Positions 1 through 12,100 of a stretch of DNA of 64,000 nt are shown here, one piece after another. Numbering within the stretch: the first letter of the stretch is position 1; each line of letters begins with the position of its first letter. The stretch lies in contig JAGQDJ010000140.1 of the NCBI GenBank assembly GCA_022885665.1, positions 62,001 through 126,000 on the forward strand, in the 5' to 3' direction. The translations under genes and the position numbers were made by a program. Source of the stretch: Triops longicaudatus (Eukaryota > Arthropoda > Branchiopoda > Notostraca > Triopsidae). Under the pieces are notes generated by a model, which saw nothing but the letters and a program-made list of their open reading frames with translations, made no database searches and had not been told where the DNA came from.

Positions 1-815
1 GTGAACTCCAGCATTATTATACATAACCTTAAATTGCGTCATGCGTTAATGTGTTTTGCACACACAAGTGCATATTTCAAAGAATTTATGAATATTCGTT
101 TATTTAATGCATTTTACTGAAAAAATTCGCTTGGAGCTTAAGCAAATACTTAGTAATTTTTACATGTAAATATCTCGTTATAACGAACCTCTACAGACAA
201 ATTGGTTCATTATATCAGACGTATTTTGGTACTTCTCTATTATACAGTCCGTGAAGTTTTTGGTAATAATAAATCCAGTTATGCTAAATTGAGGTAAGTT
301 AGTTTAAATCAGGTTTAATTTTCACGCTAAGTGCGTCCGGAACCAAAACAAGATGTGACGTAATTTAGCCCTGTTTTTTAATCGATTTTTAAAACCTTAC
401 GAACCATACACATTTACTTGCAAAGCTAATTTGTGCAAAAGTTTCACTCAAAAAGCTGTAGTGTCTGGAAATAGTCTACGAACAGTATAATACAGAAGTG
501 CCTCTGTTTCTTTACATTAACATAACTCGGAACCTTAAATTAAGTTCGCAATAACCGTTAGTTCATTATAAAAGGAGTTTATAATAACGAGATTGTGCTG
601 TGGTTTCAAGGATTCTGGCATTGAAAACAGAATTTTGCATAATTTATTTCAGAATTTAAGATTTAATTTGTTTACGGCTTTGAACTAAAAATTTGCATAA
701 TTTTGAATTTTTCGTTGTTATGATTGCATTGAAGAAGAGGTTAAAGCTTAGATCTTTCTTCTTTCTTATGATACAGTGGTATTACACCGTTACGAAAATT
801 CAGTGGCTATTCAGC
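1..815. other. Upstream non-coding region of the CPEB gene
   Basis: AT-rich sequence without a convincing exon. It contains one degraded inverted-repeat element (about 166-602, listed separately). A 5' UTR exon or promoter for the CPEB gene should lie here or beyond the window edge, but no TATA box or initiator stands out. Confidence 0.5.
166..602. repeat. Degraded MITE-like element with pogo-like ends
   Basis: The left end at 171-189 reads tatctcgttataacgaacc and the right end at 581-600 reads ataataacgagattgtgctg, which is its imperfect inverted complement. Interior fragments (ggttcattatatcagacg near 210, ttcgcaataaccgttagttc near 545) also recall the end motif. The same end motif recurs at 5391, 7477, 8514, 9954, 10190, 20540 and 54370, so this is one member of a dispersed family. 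Confidence 0.5.
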
Positions 816-3119
816 ATGCAAGATGACGTGGTCAAGCCGGACCAGAATGTGAACAATTCGTCGCCTCCGCCGAGTGCTTTTGGCCCGCTCGGCTTGCAAG
901 GGTCGGGGACATCCTCGTCTCCTTCCTCGACCGGTTCCTCGTCGTCGTTAACCGCGGCCAACAAAATGGGCTTGAAGCTCCGCTCTAGTCCGCCTCCGGC
1001 CGGCGTTCCGGCGGCCACGAGTTGTTCTATATCGAGCTCGCTAGCGCATCCCGTCGACGTGCTGTCCCTGATCCTCCCTGCGGACGACAATGGACTCGTC
1101 TTGCACCATGCCCCGACCCGCGACCATGACAAGGGAACTGACCCGCACCAAGGCCGGCCGGGAAGCCCTTCCCTCAGCCCGTCCTCGCCCAGTCTCAACG
1201 GTTTGCTATGCGTCTCGGTGAACCACGCCAGCCCCAGCAGTCCTGGTTCAGGCTCAGCCGGGTGCGGGACCCTAGGCGGGAGCAACGCAGGTCGGAGCGG
1301 CCAGAATTATTCCTCGTCGTCGAGCTTATCCAGCCCGGCCTCGCTATGGTCCTCGGGCGGCAGCAGCTTGGAAGAAAGCTTGCTCCTGCCTTCCTTAGCA
1401 CCCCCGCCCTCCACCCTCAGCACACCCAATACTATCAGTCCTTCCACCTACTACTCCCAACAGCTGTCACCAGGTGGCAGTGGAGGTTCGCAATCCAACC
1501 AACGCCGAGCCATAACGGCGGCCCACAATTTCCCCCATAACTACCGCCCCCCGATACTGCCCAGTAAAACCAATTACTGGTCTGGCCAGTCTAGTCCACA
1601 ACAACAAGTTATCAACGCCCACAACGGCCACGCCCCCTTGTCACCTTCCACGGCCGGGCTTTTGAACGGAAACACGAGTCCAAACAATCCGTGGGCCCGG
1701 GGCCGCTCGGCCCCCAATTTGGGCGTGCACTACTCGCCCTCTTCGGCCTCCACGTCACCGTCGCTCAACAATGGCTCGAATAACTCGCTCGCACTTGGTA
1801 GCCTGAATTTAGGGCTCGCGAGCCAAGCAAATTACGCCAACGGTGGCAACACGCGAAAATCGAATTCACCATTTGGCAACGTGAGCCAGGGGGGCAACGG
1901 ACCCGCCACGCCTAATTATGTAGGGGGGTCGACATCACCGTTTAGTAACGGGTTTAGTCCGAGTCTCACCATCAATGGGGGTAACAACAGCGGGGGAGGA
2001 GGGGGTGGGAACGGTTACAATGCCATCTCGCCCAATCGCTTCCGCAGGAGTACGTCCTACCCGGGCAAAAATAGCTTTGCGTCCAGCATGAACTTTGCTA
2101 ACTTGCACCCGCCCACTTTGGAAATTTCGGGGTTGGAAGAAACACATGATTCCATGTACATGTACCAGGTAAGAAAATCTTTTCCTTTTATTTCTATTTT
2201 TTTAAAAATTTCGAAACCATCGTAGGTAAATTGACGGTTAATTAAAAATTATAAAAAATATGGTTACATTGTTTAAATTATTTGGTGGAGACGAAAAGAC
2301 GTTTACAGCAATACTTTTATTTATTTTTCAAATATGAAAGAAAAATGTGTTTGGTTTGCGTTTGGGGGTTTTATGTGGGAAAAGTTGTTTTTGGCGGAGA
2401 AAATAAGATATTTGTGGTTGATGTAGTGAAGTTGGACTCATCTTAGCCAACGGCTTGCTTGTTTGCTTGGTTGCACTTGAATAGGTTTCTTACCGGCGCA
2501 AAGGAACGAATAGCACGAGGAAATTGCAAGGACTTTAGCCTTTTTACACGTTTAGGCTTTGAAAAGCGGAAAGGTCTGTGGCCTTTTTCTCAAGACTTTG
2601 TAAGAAAGTTAAAAATAGCGTTTTGGGCTGGACTCGTGAGATAAAAGCAGCGTCTTGTCAATTTACGAACAGTAGGATGAAACAATTATTTAAGTAAAAA
2701 TATTTTTAAAAAATCCTATGAGGAAGAAAGTTTTTTTTTAAATATAAGCCATTTGGACGATTTACATTAAGGAACTTTTTTTTATTTATGCTATTTATTT
2801 ATTATTTTGTCTTTGTTTATTGCTTACCAGTTCAGACCGAAACCTTCTTATTTTATTTATTAACTAGTTTTTAGCATAAATTCATGTTCTTTCATTCCTG
2901 TTATGAAGAATTTTAATTTTGTTTGGTATTTTTGAGAAAATACGTAACTTCCATTTATTGCTGTGTCGTCGTTTCTCGATGCTTACATTCCCTTCCGTTT
3001 GTTCCGCAGATTTTTAGAATTTTATAAGCCGTGCTTTAGTTTCGGTAGTCTTTTATTTTATATTATATTTTTTTACTTTTATTTTATTGGTATTATTATT
3101 AATAATAATAATAATAATA

Positions 3120-3178
<59 letters not shown>

Positions 3179-6100
3179 TAATAATAATAATATGCAAATT
3201 ATTAATTTGCAGTTAAACTTTTTCAAGTGACATTTTGGCCTGACAGTTGTGGCAATTCGAAGCAAGTCAATTTAATCTCTGCAATGCGAAAGTTGATTAG
3301 GTCGTTGGGTCCCTTGTTGTGCGGAGTTGAAGTTTATGTTGCCGTCGAATGTTGACATTTGAGATTAATGACAGCACCACGCTTATTAGTTATTAGAGTG
3401 CAAAACACATCGCTTCGGAATACCCACGTGACACGGTAGAAACGAGATACTTTGGTGTAATTTGATGCTAAGCGCAACGCCCCTTGCGTACAGAATTTTG
3501 TTTTCAGACGTGAAAACCTCCCTTATTTCTGCCTTTTGCCGCCCTTCGCATTACGGTGAAATTAATAAGGAAATTCGATATTAGGACCTTAATTTTCTTA
3601 TAAGGAGAAATTCGTAGTTAAAGCTTTATTCTTCCGTCAAAGCCCTTTTAAGCTAATAAAACTTATCATGAGCCTGGAATCTGACTTCCGGTTAAATAAA
3701 ATCCTGCCACAAAACCCCAAAATTCCCAAAGTTCCTGGAAAGATTAGAAGAACTGCTGTTAACACATTTTTACTCTTATCTGTCTTCACTTGAGAAATCT
3801 TGATTCCCTAATTAGTCGTTAAAATGCAGAATGTACCCAAAATTGTTATTGATTTTACATTATTTTTGTTCGCTTTTCGTAACTTATTTTCTATTTCTTA
3901 CAAATCTTTTCTTCTCTCACACGTGAGAGAGAAGAAAATAAAATCTTTAAAACGTATAATTCGTACTCTTTTTTATTTCAAACTATGTCAATTTTTCTTG
4001 CGAAGTACAGAAATAAGTAATTTTCCAAATTAATTCTCGCAGTAAATTTAGGATAGAAGTTTCAGTAAACAAGTATTTCTTCGAGAAGTAAGCAAACTTT
4101 GTAAGATTTTTAATTTAATCTTCTTGTGTCTTATTGCATTCAGGTCGCCTGTTTTTGTTGAAAAGTAGGCAAAAAAGAATTATATTTGGGAGAATATTCT
4201 TTTTGCTCTCGAACCAAAAATTCAGCCTCAAGATAAAGATGAGTCCAGGTTAGAGGAAGTTGTGTGGGATAAGTGTTTCCATTTTCCGAGAGCAATTGAG
4301 AGAAAAAAAAGAAGTGAAGCGTCAGATAATACATAAAAGCCAAGGTTTGAAATTGCTATGGCAACGCTGCATACACGTGGGATGGATGCAAGGGCGTTAT
4401 TGACCCTTTTCGCTTTCTGTCTCTTCTTCCTCTTTTGCTTCTTAGTTCTCTCTCCTCGTTCGCTTTCGATTTTCTTGCTTCGGGTTTCAAACTCCCCCTC
4501 ACATGACATTTTCCTCGGCGTGGAATCCGGCAAACTCTAATTACACCATCCTTTTGTTTTCTCCCACACACGGTAACATAGGTAACAACAATTACCTCAG
4601 CAACAAAAGCCCACAAGATCTGTTTTAGAAACCATTTTTGTTTTCTCGAAGGATCGTTGAACTGTGTGGTTAACCAATTTTTTTCGGAAGAAACACATTT
4701 CGTTCTGTTATTGCTTTCAAGAATTAAATCGACATTGCTAGTAATACTTAAAAATAATCTTAAATAGTGTTCCCGCCAGTGCCGTCTTAACTTGTCCACG
4801 CGCTTATGACACTGGGGAACAGGGAATCTCTTCTTTGCCACGAAATATTGGAACACAAAGAACCCAAGTCCTTAGCTTATTTGATAGTTTGATATATTGT
4901 CACGTTCTACTCTCTTTCATGCTAACTCTCACTTTTGGTTACAACAATCAAATTTTACATTGAAGAAATGGAACTGGCTTAAAGGAAGGTCAAGAAGGAA
5001 CTAACTATTACAGGCTGGGTGCAGGGAATTTCATTCTTGCTAATAATGAATCTTAAGATTCATCGTTGTGTGGCTACAAAATTTAACTGTTGGCAACAAT
5101 GAACGCCACAGTATTTTACCACCACAGGGACCATACAGGGGAAATCGAATCTTAATTTACAAGTCTGGGTTTATTCTCAAAAATTTTATATAGTAAGGGT
5201 ATTCATAGGAAAATAGGAGAAATAGCTCGTGAGAGAAAATCCCTTCCGGCTTCGTCCAGAACAAATATAATCTGCAAAAATAATCTTAAATATTGTCAAA
5301 AAACAAGGATATTATTAAAATTGATAAATAAAAATCACGAATTAAAAATTCAGCTATTTCGTAGAACGAAAACCTAATCTTGTGCTATTACAGTAAAATC
5401 TCTTTATCATGAACCCACGGAGAACATAAAAAAACTGCGTGGCGTATCCGAAGTTCGTTATATCACAAGCTTTTGCCTTGAAGTTACCTTGAGGGCTTAA
5501 ATATTAAATTGCATAGCTATTTCTTAACATCCGTTTACTACAATCGACGGTTCGGTATAAAATATATTTTTTTGACGAATTTTTACGTAAACGCTTATTT
5601 TCCAGGGAGATAAACGGCAATAGTTTTTGTTACATTTTGTAAGAGTTCTTCTTGAGAATTACATTGCTTGAAAGGTTATAACAGTTTTAGAGCGAAAGTA
5701 AAAGACAATAATCTGAATTAAAATTTTCTGATATATAAGTCGTATAAGTATATATAAGTAATTTATGGAGAGTTGAACTGACGAGTTTCAAGTATTCCCT
5801 AATCTTCCGAGTCTTTTCCGACACAAGGTCATATATCCTTCCATTGACACGCTGCAATGGCTCAATTGCTTGTTACAGCATTTTGTACTCTTTATTACTT
5901 TATGGCCAAGCAACTTAAGCCGTAAAATAGTAATTGAGGTATAAATCGTAGCTTTATTTTCGTTTTTTTTCCCATTCAGTTCTGATTCATTGTCGTTTCT
6001 TTACTAATGGCTTAAAATGAGTTCGTTGACATTAAAATATTCTTTGAAATTTATGCGTATTTTATGAAATAATAGCTTGTAATGGCTTGAAAATGAATTT

Positions 6101-9100
6101 ATTATTTTTTTTTTATTACCAAGCAAAATATTGTTTACTTACTTTGGACATGATAAGTTTCTGGTTAATAACCGTTATATCAGGTTTTTGGTCCAGGCGT
6201 GAGGAAAGGTATCTAAACCGAGTAAATCATAGGTCAACGCTTTCACACAAGGTCAGAAATTTGCCCCGAAAAGATTTACGATTGTGGTGAGAAGGGTGCA
6301 TACAAATTAAGTCTTTTTGGCCGCAAGAACGAGAGAAGAATGTGTTGTTTTCTAGTAGGGAGACCCACAGGAATTGTACAGTATTATTTGTAGGGAGAAA
6401 ACTTGTTGGCTTACCAAGTTTCATTTCTGCTATGCATGGACACGGCAAGACCGAGTTTAGGGCTGTTTTTGGTTTTTAAGTACGTGACTTTTCCGAAGGT
6501 GATTTCGAAACATGGAGAGAGACAAAAGAGAGATGAAATGAACAATTTCGACACATGTCCCTATCGACGCAGACCAAATTAGGGAGATTGCAGTGTCGTC
6601 TCAGAGGGGAAAAGAAATGATTAGAAAGATGGAGATGATAAAAGCTAGACTACGCACACACGTATAGACACAGGATGCACGAAGCAAGTGTTTGTTCGGT
6701 GAGCTCAATGTCTTATCGGCGAGAAAAGAATTGAGATAAAGCACCCCAGAACAAAAGAATTTAACCTTGGCCCGCGTCGAGTGTATGGCGTTTTTGGATG
6801 GGCAAGAGTCGACATGTTTTATTTCTTATTTTCTTCTATTTTTTATTATTTTTTGGTGGTTGTTTTTGCATGCATCTCTGTTGTGTAAGAATGGACCTTG
6901 TCCCTTAATGACCTGAAGGAAAGCAGATTAGTGTCACACGGGAGTAGATACGGAAACTGAGCTGTGTTTAGGAATTAAAGGAAGCTGCTCAAGTCCCCGG
7001 GAAGTTCGAGATGACGGGTTTCATGCTGATTCAGGCATTGTGATAAGGATGCGAGCAACTTGGGCAAAGGGTGTGAAATGTTGTCATAAGGGATTTAGGC
7101 TGAAAATTGGGGTTAACGAGAGCTCGAACATAGCGAAGAAGATATAAATTAAGGAAATAAAAATGACCTTGCTCACCATATAGGAAGAAAACAGAGACCT
7201 TGACGGAATAGGCATTGATAGATTGACGTAAAAAGTTACATAAATTTTTTTATTGATTTTTACGTCTATTTGCTTCTAATTTTTGTTCATTTTGTTTAAG
7301 ATTTTTTGGCGAAAATTTGTGTAAATTCGATTGTAACGAAATTTAATAGTAACTGCTGTGTTGTTTTAATTTGACAGTAAAATTGCGCTGTCGGAGTTTT
7401 TTAGGGATTTAATTGTTTAAGAAAATTGTATCTTGTAGATTTTTACGCAACGGAGAAACTTTCGACCAGCCCTATACAGTAGAATCTCCTTTTAGCGAAT
7501 TCAGAAGAGAATTAAGCTTTTTTTTCATAATTCAGGACCATTTCGACTACTATAGCCGACATTTTGTTATGAAAGGATTTGTTGATACAAGGTTCGGTAC
7601 AGCGATTTACGAAAAAGTTCGTTGTAGCGAGTTTCTACCGTTTGGTTTTCATTTTTATTTTTGTGGCATATTTCTTTCTTTTTCTTTTTCTTTTTTGTTT
7701 TGATTTAAATTCTGTTTACTTTGTTTATTTTTGTTTATTTTATTTGATTTGTTATAATTTCTTCTTTCTGATGGATTGCGATGATAGGTTTGGTGCTCAA
7801 GGCATTTTTTAAAAATTTTAGCGAGTGTTCAAGAAAGCGAAAGAAGGCGGAGCGAATTTAAGGACTTAAATTCGTAATTTTAAACGTTCGTAATTGTATG
7901 CCAAGCTAAAACTACAAACATGGTGCAGAATTCCTTGAAATTCTTCAGTATAGAACTGCGTGGGCCATTCAGTTCGTAATTACAGTAATGATGTTCAGCA
8001 ACGTCTTTACCTCCAGTGACTCAAGAGTTTCTAGAAATAACGAGAGTCTTTGAATAAATTCCTACCCTTGAATTCAATACGTAGTCTTGTGGGTATTTTT
8101 TTTTTTAGCTATTTTTAACTTTTTATTTTGTTTCTTCTCGTAAACTTTCAGTACATTTTTGCCATTTGTGCGTGAAGATTTTTCGTCTGATTTTTAACAT
8201 TTGTGCAAGTGTTATATTTCTGGAATGTAGTAATATCTGCACAACTTTTGTGTTAATAAATAATTCATAAATAGATATTATCAGAGATACTGTATTTCTA
8301 CACTTGTTTACAGTGTAGAAATACAGTTAAAGTGTTTCATTCATTGAAGAAATCCTATACTATTTTAATATATGAATTATCAAATTTAATACAATAAAAT
8401 TATTTCCGTACGTGAATGATATTTCTTAATGTAGAAATATTATCTTTCTATTCCTCTGGAACTTTCCTTTTTTCTATATGCGCATTTCTGCAGTTTATCT
8501 CGAATTACTTGCACACTAAAATCTCGCTATAGCGCACACGGGTTATAACGAACAATCAGCTGTTATACAAGTCCACATATCCCGGTGAAGTGAAAAGCAT
8601 TTATTCCAATACTATCACATACAATCGACTATAACAAAACAAATAATCCCGCACGTGTTCATTATAGCGAAATTTTACTTTATTTTATAAAAAGATATTT
8701 TCGTAAATTTATTTTCTACGTTTTATTTTCGACATTTTATTTTCGAAATTTCTCGTGTTTTTTTTTTTCGCTTCATCACTGCCTTTCCATCACCTTTTGC
8801 GTTTAATGGATTAGAAAGCTAGCTCACCGACAATAATTTTACCCTCTCCGTTGCCCAGTGCGCTTCTCTACGGTATCTCAGGTGTGGTGCTCAATTAAAC
8901 ATGAAGCTTCAAATTAGCAATCATCTGTTAGTAAAAGCGAGAGAGAAACAGCGAGAAAAAACGCATGTTTTCTTCTCAAAACGGCACGTTAAGTGGGGTG
9001 CTCACACACATTTTAACGAAGAGGCATAAAAACCAACAGGAACCGGACATACTTCCTGGTCTAAACGAGTTCATCCCACCCTCTGTCCCTCCCTGCGTCC

Positions 9101-12100
9101 CTGCACCCTTCTGGTACCCCCTCAGGCGTTCTTAGCCGTTTCCTTCCCGAAAGGAAAATCCCCTTTTCCTCTTTAACGTCCTTTACGCGTTACGAGAAAC
9201 CCAATTCTGCAGCTATGAATATCCACGCCTTAAAAAAAAAGGGGGATAACAGGCCCCGCCCCCTTTTACCCTACGCCAAAGGGGATTTGGAACGCGTCGA
9301 TAGTATCGGCTGACCTAGTTTTGGTTACGAAACTAGGGTAAGACTTGGATAGGGTTCATTTTTGCGTGGGATTCCGTGTGGGGGTGAAAGGGGGGTGGAG
9401 GGTGAAGAGGGGGCTGGGGTGAGGTATTGATTGAAAGATGCACGAGGAAAGATACTGGTGAAGTTTTACGGGCTAGAAATCGTTATTAATGATCGGAGCA
9501 GCAAAAGCAGGAGTAGAAGGGGTGCTAAAGGGGGTGAGGGGGCTAAACAGCGTGCCCTGCTGACCGTAGCTTCATTAGGAAACGATATGCCATGGATGCC
9601 TATTAAAGCGCAAGACTTGTCAAATGTTGTTGACAAGATGGGGTTTCAGGAAGATTTTGTGGGGTGAACTATACATTTTTACTTGAAAATTCACCCTTAG
9701 ATGTAATAAATGTAATAGTAAAATATAAAATAAAGAACAAAATTTTTATTTAATAAAAGTTTAAAATTGTGTCATATAATAAATAATAAATAGTATAAAT
9801 AATAAATATAATTAATAAATAAATAGAAAAATAAAATATAATTATATTTATAATTTGCTTTGAAGAAAAAATATGAGCATACTTCTATTGAAGCAAAGTC
9901 TCGCGATAATTCTCTATATACTATCGTTTAATTTTGTGTTAGAATTTATTATAGAATTTCGTTATAACGAACCGTTTTGCAGCGTTCATTTGCCATAGTT
10001 AGGGCTAGATAGAAGTCATGACAACTGCAGAAAAAAAAGACTATAATATGTTAATTGAATTTATGAAATAGAATCGTTTTTTTTTTTATTCAGTAGATAG
10101 ATTTTAAGCTCTTAATTTGTAAAATTGCTGGCATAAACTTATATTAGAGTATTTACAAATTCTTTCAGGATAAATGAGTAAACTCTGTTGTAGCAAAATC
10201 GCGCTGTAACGAACCTCTTGGGATCAGTTCGCTACACCCGTTATATCAGACGCTTTGCCATTCCGTTTAGATAACTCGGTCCCTAACGACTCATTTGTGG
10301 CCGACAGTTCGTTATAACGAGATTCTGCTTATTGCATTTGCTTTTGATTATTTTAGTTGTTTTTAGTTTTTTTCGTGTTTGTTTGTTAAAAATTTTCATT
10401 GTAGTCATAATATTGAAATTGTTTATTTTCCACGTCTTTATTTCCTTGTTTATTATTATTTTTACTTTATTTATCTTGTTTTACTTTTATGTATTCATTA
10501 TTTTTTTTAAGCAACCGTATTTACGATTCGTGTCCTAACGTGTTGTGTGGGAGTGTTGCTATTATTCGCGAAAACGTTTGGTTTTGAAGCATCTTTACAA
10601 AAGGTTAGCGAATGAGCGTCACATCCTCTCTGCCACCCCCCCCCCTTACCCTCCCCTTTTTGCCACCCACCCTTGGCCTGGTGTACGTATTTGCCACTTT
10701 GGCCTTTTCTCTTCCTTTTGGACAAGATCCAAGAGATCAATACTTGGAACTTGACTGCAATGCATCTGGAAGAAGAATGTACTCGCTATACGTTCGGAAT
10801 GCGAAAAAATGTTGTGGCCATTTTTTTAAAGAGTCGTAAAATGGAAAAAAGGGGTGGAGCGAGCTCAAGAATGGTTATAAGCTTTGCAGGAGGTGAATAT
10901 AAATTAACAAGCTTAAAAAGAAACTAGAAAACGGAGTACACGTACACCCTAGGAAGTTAGGGCAAACTAGGGTACGGAAGTCTTTGCGTGTTTGGAATAT
11001 GCAATGGGAAAATTGGATAAAAGTAAGGAAAAGTGGGGACAAGTTTGTGGAGATTTTGCGAGATTATTTTCTGTATATTTACATATATTTGTTATCTACA
11101 TACGTTTGTTCATTTTATGTATTATCTATATATTTGTGCTGTAGTATTTTTTTGGAGATTATAATTATTTAAAGAAAGTGAGAAGGAAAGCAAGTGTTGA
11201 GCAAAAAATCTCGTTAAAAAGAACGAAGGCACGAGATGGCCTTGCTTAATTTGCATGCTTAGCTCTGTTGTAGTGCAGGGAATCAATTTGCGCTTCCGTG
11301 AGAGGAAACGAATGTTCGAGTCCATAAACGTGGCAGGAAACTGCAAGATTAAACCGCAAAATAAGAGCGTTTCATTACGAAGTCGTCAAGCCCTCTGATT
11401 GAGTTACATGCAGTTGAGTGCAAAAGAGCGCCCAAGTTCTGCACAAGTGTTGTTTTGGCATTTTCCAACGATTGCAAAGTTTGCAAACATGTTTTTCTTG
11501 GGAAATACGTGTAACTGTGCAAAACAGGGCATTTAAGCGCAAAACACGAGATTTTTATTCTCATGTATTTATTTTGTTACTTACGTCAGCACTTTTTATT
11601 ATTAAAAAATGTTGATTTGTTATTCATGTTTTATTGCTAAATTGTTATTTGTGTTATTTATCTATATTTATTTAGTTGTGTTACTTATTTTTATTTCTTG
11701 TTAATTATTCTTATTGTTGAATTTGTGATTCATTATTTGTTGTTTGGATTTATTTGAGTCTATTACTTTAGCATTTTAGGATTTACTTTAGGTATTTATT
11801 TTAATTTATTCGGTATATGCGCGAATATCACGTAATATTCGTTATATTGTTAATTTATTTCATTTATTGTGTATTTTGCGAGAGTAAGAATGGGAGGAGC
11901 TGTAAGGATAAAGTTGTCGATGGGAAATTGGCCATGTGCGTTCAGTTTTTGGATTTCACGTACTTCCCCAGGGTTCTTTAGCACATGGTGTGAAGTTGAT
12001 GAGAAGGTATTTACGTAATATGATCAACAAGCGCGTTTTAAACTTAGCACGCTGTAAACATTCGGATTATGCAAATGTGTGATGCCATTTTATCTAAATA

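Noticed and set aside
800..1285. A minus-strand frame of 161 residues across CPEB exon 1
   Set aside because: Antisense shadow of the Ser/Pro-rich first CPEB exon; it has no motif and the sense frame is well supported.
4356..4856. A 166-residue open frame on the minus strand in CPEB intron 1
   Set aside because: The composition drifts from hydrophobic to Lys/Arg-rich, no domain or signal is recognised, there are no supporting splice sites, and the opposite strand is also open over part of it. Read as chance.
9431..9667. A 78-residue open frame next to the G-rich tract
   Set aside because: Short, with no recognisable motif and no splice context linking it to CPEB exons; its openness follows from local GC content.
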